DNA from: Taeniopygia guttata
Lineage: Eukaryota > Chordata > Aves > Passeriformes > Estrildidae
Direction of reading: 5' to 3'
DNA: 64,000 nt
Assembly: GCF_048771995.1 (NCBI RefSeq)
Contig: NC_133028.1
Coordinates: 2,872,501-2,936,500, forward strand
This document shows positions 11,933 through 24,455 of the stretch, in pieces; positions within the stretch are counted from its first letter, which is position 1; every line of letters begins with the position of its first letter. The position numbers and the translations under genes are program-made. The notes beneath the pieces are model-generated. The model did no database searches. It was not told where the DNA came from and worked only from the letters and a program-made list of their open reading frames with translations.

Positions 11933-14124
11933 ATTATTTATGCTGCTCTTTGAACAACACAAGCTATTGTCAGGGAGTGTTTTACAGCTCTGAATGTCAC
12001 ATTGAGAGTCTGCTCATGCCAGGAGAAAAGCCTGCCACTGCCATGTCCAGGCATAAATCCCTTTATTCAAGAAACCCTGAGCCCAGAACTGGGTAAAACC
12101 TAAAAGGAAGCTGGTGGGTGTGACAGCTGCATTTTGTACAATGACATAAAAAGGAACAGGCAAAGCTGCTTGGGTGTTTTGTTTTGGGTTTTTTTTTGAG
12201 GTAAAAGGTAGAAAATCTCCAAGGAGCATTGTGCAGAGCCAGGTGAGGCCGAGCTTGGGCTGGATGCTGCTCTGGAGGAATTGCACAGAGAAGCACGGGG
12301 GTGATGAGCAGGGCTGGAGATTTTCCCAGCAGGACCCAGGGAGGTTTTGCTGTCTAGAAAACCAGGCAGGCTGGACAAGAAACCCATTTCCTTCCCAACT
12401 ATGACTGTGTGAAGGATAATGGGGCTCTGGAGGCAAACAAAGCCCAGCCACCTTCGGCTGGGGAGCGCCCCAAAACCACTGAGCCATTACAAGCCTAAAA
12501 GGCAAAAAAAAATGTTAAAAAAACCCAGTCAGGACCTTTTCTACAAGGCAAAACTGGACAGGTTGCAATCTTCCTCTGCCACACCCCAAATGCCAGGTTT
12601 CAGGTTACTTCACCTGCAGGAATTCACTAGGAAACACGGCATTTCTACCGAGCTCTTAGAGCCAAACCTTTATTCTGCAGCTCTTCCCAAAGTCCTGCAA
12701 AGAAAGCAAGTGTCATTTCCTTCCTCCTCCCACACCCCCCTGCGCTGACGAGGAATTATAACCCGTGTGAAATAATAAATATGGCCCAGCAAAAAAGGGA
12801 ATGTGAGGGGCAGTAGGAAAGGCAGCGTTCCTGCATTACTCCAACCTATGGGATCCATCCTTCCAGCCTCCCACTCAGGAAACAGCTTTTCAACGCTGGC
12901 TATCAAAGCTCCTCCTGCATTTGGCATCTCTGCCTCTTCTACCCTGCAGAACTCATTTTAAACACTGAGGGTTTGGGGATTTTTTTAACCAATTTGTGGC
13001 TGTTTGCACCGTACTCGGCATCAGTACTCGTGGGTTTTTTTTGTTGCACATTTCATGGGTATATTTACTATCAGTAAACACCCCAGCAGTAATGCTGGAT
13101 TTATCTCTTTGTCTTTCTGGTAACTCCCCCATAGCTGCACCCTCAAAGCCCAGAAATCCAGTTTGCCATCCTTCACAAAGAACTTCCAAGCATACTGGAG
13201 AGCTCTATGATTTATCTCCTCCACAATCTCAATTCACCACGAAAATATTTGGTGAAACCTATCAGCAGCTTCCCTGATACAAGTGCAGAGACTCTGCCAC
13301 TACTTCTGCCCACACAATTTTCTCTAACATCCAAAAAAAGAGATGGACTGTGGGGTTTTTAAAATACAACCCTATGGTGCTCAGCACTCCTGTTCCCCTT
13401 ATCTTTGAGGTCCCCATGAATTTTCCCAGCACTGGCACTGTGCTGCTGCAAAGATCTCTTGATTTATGCGAAAAACTTGATCCCTTTTCTGCCCTTTTTA
13501 TGAGCAAAGGGTTTCTCTTTTTCTCTGGATGCAGCCTGGTGATTTAAATGCACACTGCCACAAGCCCTGTGCACTGCAGTCCTTTGCTGAACGCTGCCAC
13601 AGAGCCTTTAGATTTCCAAGGATGAGAAGGACATGGGGAGTACAGACACCTACAACAAAGAGAGCTACAGGCAAACATCACCTTCAGACCTTCCTTTTTA
13701 TGAGATACTTCCTTTTTATCCTGGATTTGAAGCAGCGGGAGCAGGGAGGGAGGCTTTGCTGAGGTCACTGGCATGATGTGCCGTGCTGCATCCATCAGGA
13801 ATTGCTGCCTCCTGAGCCATGGGATGGAGAGAGAGGCTCTCAACACCAGAAGGGAGTGATCTGCAGCAGGCAGGGAGCGTGGGGAGGTACAAAAGACCTG
13901 CACCCTGCAGCTCTCACTGACCACCTTCTGCCCCTGCAGAGCTCCTGGGATGGAGTTGGGTTCTTCCACATTTCCCAGCAGCGTGAGGAAAGGGAGCCGG
14001 GGCTGAGCTCAGTAATTCCAGGAGATCCCAATGCCAAGAACTGCAGGGAGGTGCCAAGGCATTGATCAATGGCATTTTCTGGGCTCTCCAGCAGAAGAAA
14101 GCCATAGATCTGTTAAAGCAAGTC

Positions 14125-14518
14125 CAGAGAAGGCCATGGAGATGCTCCAGGCTGGGAGAGCTGGGAGTGTTCACCTGGAGAAGGCTCCAGGGAGAGCTCA
14201 GAGCCCCTTGCAGGGCCTAAAGGGGCTCCAGAAGAGCTGGAGAGGGGCTGGGGACAAGGGATGGAGGGACAGGACACAGGGAATGGCTCCCACTGCCAGA
14301 GGGCAGGGATGGATGGGAGATTGGGAAGGAGTTGTTCCCTGTGAGAGTGGGAGGCTCTGGAATGGATTTCCCAGAGAAGCTGTGGCTGCCCCTGGATCCC
14401 TGGAGTGCCCAAGGGCAGGTTGGATGGGGTTGGAGTAAGCTGGGCTAGTGGAAGGTGTTCCTCACAGGGGGTTAGAATTGGATGGTCTTTAAGGTTTTTC
14501 CATCCAAGTGATTCTGTA
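14125..14518 (+). mobile_element. CR1 LINE 3' fragment (about 390 bp)
   Basis: AGGCCATGGAGATGCTCC, then CTGGAGAAGGCTCCAGGGAGAGC, AGAGAAGCTGTGGCTGCCCC and TTTTTCCATCCAAGTGATTCTG. Confidence 0.85.
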
Positions 14519-15237
14519 ACTGGAGCCCCTCATGCCCATGGCCAGGACAGATGGAAAGAGGAGCAGCCCTGAGACCACCCTGACCTGGGGTGTTGACAAT
14601 CCCTTAACTCAAAGCCACTTGATCTGCCCCTGCTCACAACTTCTCCTCTCCTACATGAAAGATGTCCAGAGCAATCCCACTTAGGGAAGAGCTCCAGTTT
14701 CCTTCCAGGCACTCAGGCTGGAGAAATGGGAAGGATTTAAAGCAGATGACAGAGCTCTTAGAAGATGATCCTTTGGTCGTAGTGGTTTGGTGCTTTTAAG
14801 TCATGTGTTGATTTCCTCAAACAACTCTGGCGGCACAGAAATCACAAGAAGCCTCTTTGAGGGACAGTGCACTACTTCTAATCAAAATATTATTATTGAG
14901 CTGATAAAATACTGATCAAGAGATAACTTCATTTTCTCCCACTCAATCCTTCCCCATTGCCACTGGGGTTCATGCTGGCATATGTTATTTTCATGCAGGC
15001 AGAAGGTAATGATAGGAGAGCAATTACTGGGCAATGTTTTTAAAAATATAGTAAAATATTTATGAGCAATCTAAGTTTTTTTTCATGCCTGGTTGCTCCA
15101 TGCATTGGGTCTACAACTCCACCCCATTTTGGATGAGATGTCTTTTCACAACAGACTGGAATCCAGACAGCAGAACCTCCCAAAACCACCCTGAACAGCG
15201 TGGTTGGTAACTGTGTCCTTTGGAACAAAATCCTATG

Positions 15238-15412
15238 AGAATCCCAGAATTTTTTGGGTGGGAAGGACCTTAAAGCTCATCCAGTTCCACCCCCAGCCAT
15301 GGGCAGGGACACCTTCCACCACCCCAGGGTGCTCCAAGCCCTGTCCAGCCTGGCCTTGGACACTTTCAAAAATCCAGGGGCAGCCACAGCTTCTCTGGGC
15401 ATCCTCTCCTTC
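15238..15412 (-). mobile_element. CR1 LINE 3' end
   Basis: AGAATCCCAGAATTTTTTGGGTGGG, then GCCATGGGCAGGGACACC and GGGGCAGCCACAGCTTCTC. Confidence 0.85.
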
Positions 15413-15837
15413 TGCTTTTTGAAGGGATTGATGGATTTGAAACCAACATGAAAGCAATTTTTTTTTTTCAAATATTTTATCACTAATCCCAGGATCTGGA
15501 CCACAAGTTTCTCCCTGGTCTAAAAATGCAAAATTTTCAGATCCAGTCAAGCAAAACAGAGAAACTATTACACACATGGGAAATTTCAGCAGGAACATTT
15601 TAAAGTTGTGTTAAGTGACAAGGAGGAGGTTGCTGACTCAAGGTGTGTGAATATGGTGACCATAAACATCAGACCATGAGGTGCCTGTCATGGGGACAAT
15701 TTTTTGAAAGAGAAACTGAAGTTCAGCTCCTGTGGGTGTTTAAATCTCAGATAGGTGGGTTTCTACAGCAAAAAAAAAAAAAAAGAATATTCCAAATATT
15801 CCATGTATAAAATTGACTTGAGTGAATGCCACACTAC

Positions 15838-15900
15838 TCTGGCTGGACCACCCTTTCCATGAAGGAATTTTCCTAATATCCAACCTGTCCCTTCCTTGAG
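15838..15900 (-). mobile_element. CR1 LINE internal scrap
   Basis: CCTTTCCATGAAGGAATTTTCC and TAATATCCAACCTG resemble the reversed CR1 segment before the usual ATCTAATCTAAACC. Confidence 0.5.
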
Positions 15901-16497
15901 CCACTGCCTGTCACTATTTCAACCCAACTCTCCCCACAAGCCTCATAAAAGGATTTCACTGCAACAAATGCCACTGCAAAGAACAAGAATTACTTAAAAA
16001 TCCAAATAAAGCTCTTTTTTTTTTCCCTTTCCCATGTAATTGCAAATAACAAACATATCTGTGGTTCACAGAGGAGGCAATAAATTCAAGCTACAGTCAC
16101 AAATCAGACCAGAAAAAGATACTTAAGTCATTCAATCCACCACCCTGGGATGGCTGTGGCCCCGTGGGATTCTGCTCAGTTTTGTGAAAGACTTGGAGTC
16201 CTGAATGGAGGAAGTACAACACGAAGAGCTCTCTCTGAAGTGGTTTTTTTTAAATTTTTATAAAATGAAGCCATCCCTCTGATGCTTCCTTAGCACAGCT
16301 TTGTTGGTCTGGCTGGAGAAAAGCAAATGATCTTCAGCAAATAAGCTTTTTATGTGTGAGAGGAGCACATCATAAATAAAAAGGAAGTTTGATCCCCGGC
16401 AGAATTTTGGTTGTGTGTGTTTCTTCTGTAACCACCCTGTGATGGCTGTGACATTTCAGCTTCTAGAAAAAGAGACAGGTATTTAATATCTTTTGTG

Positions 16498-16625
16498 AAT
16501 CACAGAGTGGTTTGGGTTGGATGGGACCTTAAAGATCATCTGATCCCACCCCCTACCACGGGCAGGGACACCTTCCACTATCCCAAGTTGCTCCAAGCCC
16601 TGTCCAACCTGGGCTGGAACACTTT
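16498..16625 (-). mobile_element. CR1 LINE 3' end
   Basis: AATCACAGAGTGGTTTGGGTTGG through CGGGCAGGGACACCTTCC and CAAGCCCTGTCCAACCTGG. Confidence 0.85.
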
Positions 16626-16961
16626 TTAACTTTAAATTCATGCCAAAAGATGCACTTCAAGCCATTAGGAAGCTGAAGACTCCAAAATGTTAACTTCCTC
16701 GCTGATTCTTCTGCTCTCACCAGACACTGAAGAATAATAATAAAAAAAAAAAAGGCAAAAAAAGCCAATTTTTCATTGAGCTGTACCCCTCAACCAATGC
16801 ATTAGGTGCCTATTTCCATCGCTTTGGTGAACAGAACTATTTTTGGAATGGTCACTAAACAAAACAAGTTGAGGGTTTGGCTGTTGCAGCGGCTTGCTTG
16901 GGGTTTTAATTTCTGGGGCTATTTTATATTTTGAGGATAAGAGGAAATGACCTCGAGTAGC

Positions 16962-17205
16962 ATCAGGGGAGGTTTAAATTGGGTATGAGGGAAAATTTCT
17001 CCATGAAAAGGGTCATCCAGCCCTGGCAGAGCTGCCCAGGGCAGTGATGGATGCATCACTCTTGGAGGGATTTAAAAGCCAAGTGGATGTGGCACTTGGG
17101 GTCATGGGTTAGTGGTGGCCTTGGCAGTGCTGGGTTAAGGCATTCAATGATCTTAAAGGCATTTTCCAATCCAAACAATTATATAATTCTGTAATTCTAT
17201 GAAGG
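16962..17205 (+). mobile_element. CR1 LINE 3' end with tail
   Basis: AGGGGAGGTTTAAATTGGG, then GCCAAGTGGATGTGGCACTTGG and GTGGCCTTGGCAGTGCTGGG, with tail units ATAATTCTGTAATTCTATGA. Confidence 0.85.
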
Positions 17206-18162
17206 AAAAAAACCCTGTAACCACAAAGCAGTGAACTCTGCACTAGTTTGCACTGCATTTCCAGGACACATGTCCAAAGAGACACGTTTTGGGAGAATTA
17301 AAGACATTTTGCCAGAGATGGGTTTGAACAAACACACAGTGAGTAGCTCCTGTCCCCCAGCTGGGTGTAGGTCTGTATAGACAGGTCTGGTTTCAGAGCA
17401 AGTCCATCCATTAGGACTTTCTGACATGGTAAAAGCAGGAGAAAACCCCAAAACTTGACTGAATGAGCTTTTTCAGTGATCTGGGCTGTAGCTGGAGCCA
17501 TCTCCCCACACCACAGATGTGACAGCACCACAACAGAACAAATAATTCCAATAACTCACTCCGAACCCAAGGACAGCACTGAGAGCCTAAATTAGAAACG
17601 TGAAAACCATTAACATGACCAATTAACCTCTGCCCCACCCTCCCCACGCCACATAAAAGCCAAATAACAATCCCCAAGATAACATTGTGTGTCAGAAATA
17701 TCACACACAGGAATACAGCAGTGCCTGTGCTTGTTTCCTGGCCCGGGAGAGCTGCTATAATTGTAGTGCATTGTGCTCCTGGAGGATTTTGAGTTGGAAA
17801 TTGGTTGCCAACAGTCCTGGTTTGCTGTTGGAATTTCCAATCAGGCTCCTAAAACTCTTTGTGTTCCCCAAGCAATGCCGTGTCAAGGTGCTGCTCTGAG
17901 TTCTGGACTGCGTGGTTCAGAAGGAATTTAATTTTTCTTGGTGGAAATAAATCAAGATCATCCCAGGGATATAAAAGCTGGATGTGGAGAAGACAAGCAA
18001 ACCAAGCAGAATTTTTGTGTTTGTGATTTTTGATGCACATTTCATTGCTAAGAGAAGCTAAACCAAAACCATCTTGGCCTTTTGGAGGCTCCCCAGCTGA
18101 GCCAAGAGGACAGATATTCAGGAAACAATCTCATTTTAAGGAATTTATTCATGGAAATGGTT

Positions 18163-18322
18163 GTTAAGCATTGTAGGTGGTGGAATCCCCATCCCTGGAG
18201 GTGTTCAAGGAATGACTGCACATGGCACTTGGTGCTCTGGTCTGGGTGACAAGGTGGGAATGGGTCACAGGTTGGACTCAATAATCTTGGAGATCTTTTC
18301 CAACCTAAATAATTCTGTGATT
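18163..18322 (+). mobile_element. CR1 LINE 3' end
   Basis: GGTGGTGGAATCCCCATCCC through GGAGATCTTTTCCAACC and ATAATTCTGTGATT. Confidence 0.75.
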
Positions 18323-19009
18323 TTTCATTAACTCAGCTATTACATTACACGTAATTCAGAGGTTTGGGTCTCTAACCTGGCCAGCCTCCAGGGAAATCTC
18401 AAAAATTCCCAGAAATCACCACACCCTCATGCACAAGCCCTCACTCCCCATCATTCTCCCCTCCTGGTGAAACCCATCCTGGCAAGCAAAATTCTCCCAA
18501 GTAATCCCCTGCCTCTTTCTAGAGAATTTAAACTGCCCAGATGACAAATCTGAGGAGTGTAGAGAATTCCTCTCTCCCAGCAAAGCCCAAAGGATGTGGC
18601 ACCTGACAAACACACAGAATTTTGAAGTCCTGTCTTCATAAAGAGGTTTCATCTCAATGAAGTCTTCTCCAGTCAGTATTTCCAGGTACCACCAGCACCA
18701 GCTTTTAGTTCTAAGTGCTTTTCTACCAAGCCCAGACAGGGTTAAAAATGACACTTTCATTCATTTTGGTCCCTTTGCAACCAAAATGAACAGATGTCAG
18801 TGACCCAAACAGACAGTGCTGGAGAAGGGCTTCTCCAAAATGAAAACAACATTTTTGATGTCCCCAGCGATGCCAAAAGCTGTTGGCATCTTAATTTTAT
18901 CTTTGTGGTGACCTGTGGGCTTAGTCCTCTCCTTAGTTTCACCCTCATTTTCTCGCCATGAAAAGCAACAATTTCCACTTCAATCCCTCCTACTACCTTC
19001 CTTAAAATC

Positions 19010-19130
19010 TTTTATAAACAAATATTTACAAATAATTTTAATAATATATTTTGTAATAAGAATATTTTTAAAAAATAGATAAGAATTTTCAAATTAAAAA
19101 TTAATTTAAATTATTTTATAAACTATAATA
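19010..19130. repeat. AT-rich low-complexity block
   Basis: Almost pure A and T (TTTATAAACAAATATTTAC, AATAATATATTTTG and similar). No feature is recognised. Confidence 0.8.
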
Positions 19131-21869
19131 ATTCTGGAGCTATTTCCTTGAAAGGAGCTATTTCTCCTGCCACTTGCCATGCCAGTTGTTTGCCAAGGAC
19201 TCCACGATGCCCATCCCCAGAGGAAGACCATCCTCCCGGGAATTTTTCAAGGGTGAAGCTCAGCAGCAGCCAGGCCCTGAACAATAAATATTTCCCTCAT
19301 TAGTATGCTGAGCCACATTAGTTCTGCTGCTCACAGAGCCAAAGCATCAATGTGGGGCTGAATCTTCAATTTCACACTTTGCAACGTGATGCATCAGATA
19401 CTCCCAGGGCTCTGACGGGACTCACAAAGAGTTTGAGATGTGTGAGGTGCTGCTGGTAAATCTGCAAAATGTGAAAGAGGCAGCACGTGCCTCTGAGAGA
19501 AAGGAGATGAAGTCATCCTACATATAAAAAATTGGGGTTAAGGCAGTGGAAGGGCGAAGTGACTGCCCAGCATCTCACTCGAGGCTTTGGTAACACCATG
19601 ACCTCAGCCAAGGAGTTGGCAACGTTCTAAAAATCAGACATGGATTAACTAAGAAGTAAATTTAGGCTGCAGAATTTGCATCAAGTCTGGGAAGTCTCAA
19701 GGTCTCTCCACCCAACCCCCCCACCCTCCCCTCCGCTGCTACTCAGTTTTCACAGAATTTGCAAGATTTGAGGATTTTGAGCTCAAACTTGGCTGGAAAT
19801 GCTCAGAGGTTCTGGAGGTTATTTGGGATGGAGGGGCCTGTAAACACTGTCTGTGTCCTGTTACTGCTCTCCTGTCTTTAGGAAATGAGTCTTAAGAACA
19901 CAACATGGTACTCATCACTGCAAGAAAACTCTGATGCTGTCATGGCTGCAGTTGTACCTGTACTTATCAAATGCATTTCAGCTGATTTTTGCACTGAAAA
20001 CTCTTTGTTCCTACTGAAAACAGAATTCCCCAAAAAAGACAACATCAGCCCCGATGATTTGAACAGAGAAAGACCAACCAAGGTCAGGGAATGCTCCCCT
20101 GTACTCAATGTTGAAGCAAAAAGGTGTCAGGGATGGCAAGAGACTCCCAAATACTCCAAGTGGCAGCAGCATTCCTCAATACATGTGCAGCATTATGGTT
20201 TTAGAGGCTTTGGAGGCGTTGCACGGATTAATCACACAAAGTAATGATCTCACAGTGAAGTGCTGAGCTGGAATTAGAGAGATTAATGCCCAGGTCCCAG
20301 CTCTCAAAGTTCTCACCCTTGGGGAAGTCAGATCAACTCCTGCATCTCGCCTCCCCACAAAACCTCCTTTGAGTTACTGATTGCAGAACCTGAGTGAAGA
20401 TGCCAGAGGGAAAGACCATTCTAAAGGCTTTTTAAAAATTATTATTTTTTTCCTTAATACCCGCTGTGAGGCACTGTCTTGTTTAATTCATGATTCTTTG
20501 AAGAAAGATTTGCCATCTTAAGGGAATAAAAACAAGTCTGTGTTATCTTTTTAAAAATGTCACGTGTTTCTGCTGCTGGTGAAGTCCAGAACAAATATTC
20601 ACATGGACCTCCCAAAAACTGCAAGTTCAGGTAATAATGAGTTGGATGGAACATGGTTACCATGTGTTTGGAGACCCAAAGGTTGGGTAAAGCAAAATTC
20701 TGAAATTAGCAGAGCATTTTTTGTCCCAAATTCCCTCAGGAACAGAAGGACCCAGCAAGAAATACTGTCCAATACAGCTTTATATATTTTGTGACTCCCA
20801 TTGCTGAATCCCTCAAGACTTTGGTTCTTCTGGAGTTGAAAGTTAGGCTCTTCCTTTAAATTTCCAAGCTCACATCATAGAAAATAAGACATTTAACTGT
20901 GACAATGGAGTTCTACACCTGTTACTCCACACCACCTCACCTGCAACCCCCTGAACATCCCACATGTGGCAATTCTTTGGTCATATCCCAATTCCTCTAC
21001 AAACCAAAGAGATATCCAAGATTTCTTGAAACATCTTCCATCGCCCAAAACACAAAATTCACTTTTCCTCATCGCCCAACCCACAAAATTCAGGTCAGGT
21101 TTTGGTGAGCATGGGAAGAAATGGGCAAGTACGTAGATGGAAAAAGAACAACAAAGTTCAGTCATGCACAAAATGTTTGTTTTTTTTTTTTAAATTTTTT
21201 GTTTTTAATTGAAACTCAAAATTTCTGTGAGCAATCTGCCATGAGACAATAGCTGTGTTTTGGTGGTGGCACCTGTGCTGTGCACAGCCCAATGGCCAGA
21301 GGTGACAGTCACAACTGAGACATCTCCAACCACAGACACCAAACCTTCCTGCCCACACTGCACCTGAAATTGCACTGGGAGGCCTCAGAAATCCCACAGG
21401 ATTCAAACCTATCTCCAGTTGCCTTGGAAGTGTAATTAACTGCAATTGCCTTTTTGATTTTATCTCCATTTTCTCAGGTTCTGGGCAATTTGGGAAAGCT
21501 CTCTGTGTACCTACAGGTGAGAATGCACACCAGTGCATGCACCTACTTGTCTGGAGCTACAACTTCCCAGAGGATCTGCTTTTCTCAGGGCCTCCTTGGA
21601 GAATGAAACTTAGGGAAAAAGCCCATCCTTTGGGAAATTCTCCTTCTTATTCTGTAAAGCCACTGATAAAAAGATTTCTATTCCTGCTGGTGATAAGAGC
21701 TCCAATCAAGGGAGTGTTCAAGCTCAGCTTGGCTCCACTAGGCTCAAGCTCTGTGCTTCCCACAAGGTTTTCTGACAAATTGCTCTCACTGGGATTTAAA
21801 AAAAAAGATGCTGACCTGGTCATTGCAGTAAGAAAAGAGATTTTCATTCCTTCTCCACATAATTTTTAT

Positions 21870-22084
21870 AGTTTCCCAAAAAAAAAAAAAAACAACCAAA
21901 AAAAACCAAAAAAAACAAAGAAGGGATTCAGAGAGATCAATGGGGAATCCATACAGGAAAAACAAAAAAAAAAAACCAAAAAAAACCAAAAAAAAACCCA
22001 AAAAAACCAAAAAAAAACCCAAACCAAACAAACAAAAAAACCCAAACAAACAAACCCCCCCCCCCCCAAAAAAAAAAAAAAAAG
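21870..22084. repeat. A-rich low-complexity block with a C13-A16 run
   Basis: Runs of A interrupted by CC or CCC (AAAAAACC-type units), then 13 C (22055-22067) and 16 A (22068-22083). The long open frames seen here on both strands, poly-Lys or poly-Phe, are composition artefacts. The region is prone to length errors in sequencing. Confidence 0.9.
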
Positions 22085-22184
22085 GGGAAAGTTTCACCTG
22101 GGTTAAGGAGTAATTGATACTCCAGGCTACAGCTTCATCCATTTTCAAAGAATCATAAAACCAGGGGATGGTTTCAGGGAATCC

Positions 22185-22293
22185 CCAGGCTCGATGGGGC
22201 TTGGAGCAACCTGGTCTAGGGGAGGATGTCCCTATGCTGGAAGCAGATGGTCTCTAAGGTCCCTTCCAATCCAAACCACTTCATGATTTTATG
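22185..22293 (+). mobile_element. CR1 LINE 3' end, short
   Basis: GGGGCTTGGAGCAACCTGG through GGTCCCTTCCAATCCAAACC and a TCATGATTTTATGA tail. Confidence 0.8.
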
Positions 22294-22929
22294 AAAATTC
22301 TTGCCCCTGCAGGAAAGGTTCAGCACTAGTTTCATTCAAAAGTACAGACTGGGTGTAGTCAATGGCTTGGAGATATCCATCCAAAAAAACTTTCCTAGTC
22401 AATGGAAAATTCAGCTTTGCTCCAAAGTCAGATGGAAGTTTCTGAGCCAGCCCAGGCAGGAATTTGCCCGTACACCCCAAGGAGAAAGGACAAGAATGAG
22501 ACATCTGAGCACAGCCCTGCCAAAACCTCCCTGGTTTTATCATCCAGAGTTCAAACCCAGACCTCCTGCCCTGCTGTTCACACTGCACACAGAAAGGTTT
22601 CCAAGAAATGTTGCTTGGCAGCAATCCCAAAAAACCCAACTTCCGACCCGCTGCTGGGAGCAAGGGTGGCTTCTCTGAGGATTTTGAAAGCTGAATTTCC
22701 AAAGAAATTCCAGCATTTCTAACAAGGCTCTTGATTTTCCCAAACAAAGCTATTTCTGTGAGCCTGGGCTGGTGGTCTGAGGATCTGGAGAAGATGATCC
22801 TGCCCAGATTCCCATCCCAGGTTTTGTATGGCATCAGGAATGCTTGCCCCACTACCCTTCCTGTAAACCTGCTGGGATCATGACAATATTTATGATGGAA
22901 AAAAACTGTGTGAACCCAGATTTTAGAAG

Positions 22930-23125
22930 GAATTTCTTGACTATGACAGTGTTGAGGCCTTGGCACAGGGTGCCCAGAGAAGCTGTGGCTGCCCCTGGAT
23001 CCCTGGAAGTGTCCAAGGCCAGGCTGGACGGGGCTTGGAGCAACCTGGGATGGTGGAAGGTGTCCCTGCCATGGCAGGGGTGGAATGAGATGACCTATAA
23101 AGAACCTTTCCAACCAAATATTCTA
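22930..23125 (+). mobile_element. CR1 LINE 3' end
   Basis: GGCACAGGGTGCCCAGAGAAGC through GGATCCCTGGAAGTGTCC to CCTTTCCAACCAAAT. Confidence 0.85.
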
Positions 23126-24372
23126 CAGTTCCCACTCATACCTCTGGGACAGATAGCACCTTTTTGGTAGTGGGTCAGTTCCTACCTCCTACCCTCCTTC
23201 CTCTCCTCTAGTAAGGCATTTTAAGCCAATTTTGATTTGAGAACACCATAATCTCTACTCAGAGCTGCCACCAGGATCCCAAGGTTTCCAATTGCACAAG
23301 AAGAACCTTTTAGGAGATAATCAACATTTCAGATCTAAATTCAGAAGTTCTCACCTGTGCTCTGCAAACACAGGCTCCCTGCTCTGCCTGAGCTGGAATA
23401 AATGTGTGACACTGCTGAAAGAGCTGACAAAAAGGAGACAGTAACTTGTGACAAGTGAATGTGACCCGTGCAAACAAAGCCCAGAAATCTGAGTGGGCAG
23501 CTTTGTATAGGCTTCATGCATCACTTTTCCCCCACACAATCCAAATTTGAATGTTCTGTCCGTGTGACACCGACCAGGAAATGATGGATAATGAAACACA
23601 AGCAGAAATGGGTGTAGAAGCCCTTCCAGCTCCCATCAGCTGTTTTATAACCCCTGTTTCAGAGAGAGAAAAAACACTCAGCCCAAAATGTCTTTCCAGC
23701 AGCCCACAGGAGTCAAGAGGCTCTGGGTATGATGGAGACCTCTGACACTCCATCTCTGAATCCCAGCTGGAATCCCACACTACCTGAGGCAGCTGAACAA
23801 GTCCCATGAGCTCAGGGTGGACTTTGCTTTCTTATTCCAAAAGGACTCTGTTAAAGAAGCTGCTGTTTTAATCCAAATTTTAAAAGGAAGGTGTTGTGGG
23901 ACCATTTCACTTCAGCCAACAGAGTCACATCCACATGGGGCTTCATCATGAAAGACAAACCACCCACACACAAGCAATTCTGTTGGGATAATTTCACCTG
24001 GCCAGTCACAGCAGTGGCCACAGGGGTCAGCCCATGGCCACTCCACTTCACGTGGCTCCAGACACATCCTGCCAATCCCAGCAGCTTCAGGATTCCAGCT
24101 GGCCACTGAATTCCAACCCCAAAGAGCTCAGAAGCCATGATAGGCACACTCAAGCTCTTGCTTCTCTAAAAAATCCTTTTCTTATACTAGTAAAAACTTA
24201 AAAATAAATGGAATTTAGTCTATTAATGTTTATGCTGAGCACCATATATTAGTTACTTCTGAGGCTTCAGTCTCATTGAATTTAATCCTTTTCTGGGATC
24301 AGCTATGGAGAAAGCAGGCACCAAAGACAATGTTTTTTCCTAGGACAGTGAGCCACTTCTCAGTAAACTATA

Positions 24373-24455
24373 ATCATAGAATATCCTGACTTGGAAGGGA
24401 CCCTCAAGGATCATCCAAGTCCAACTCCTGGCCCTGGACAGGACAACCTTAATTC
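24373..24455 (-). mobile_element. CR1 LINE 3' end, short
   Basis: AATCATAGAATATCCTGACTTGG, then GGACCCTCAAGGATCATCC and CTCCTGGCCCTGGACAGGAC. Confidence 0.8.

Larger units (their letters stand above)
9371..14124. other. No gene recognised
   Basis: Contains listed CR1 copies, AT-rich stretches at 10440-10540 and an A-rich repeat at 11855. Several 100-160-codon open frames here (for example 12014-12505 minus and 13544-13969 minus) show no family features. Confidence 0.5.
14519..22184. other. No gene recognised
   Basis: Mostly unique DNA with CR1 pieces, an AT-rich block (19010) and an A-rich block (21870). A 119-codon plus-strand frame (19885-20244) begins just after a good acceptor-like CTCTCCTGTCTTTAG but matches nothing I know. 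Confidence 0.5.

Noticed and set aside
21786..22148. Phe/Leu-rich 'membrane protein' frame on the minus strand and its Lys-rich partner on the plus strand
   Set aside because: Both are translations of the A-rich low-complexity block.
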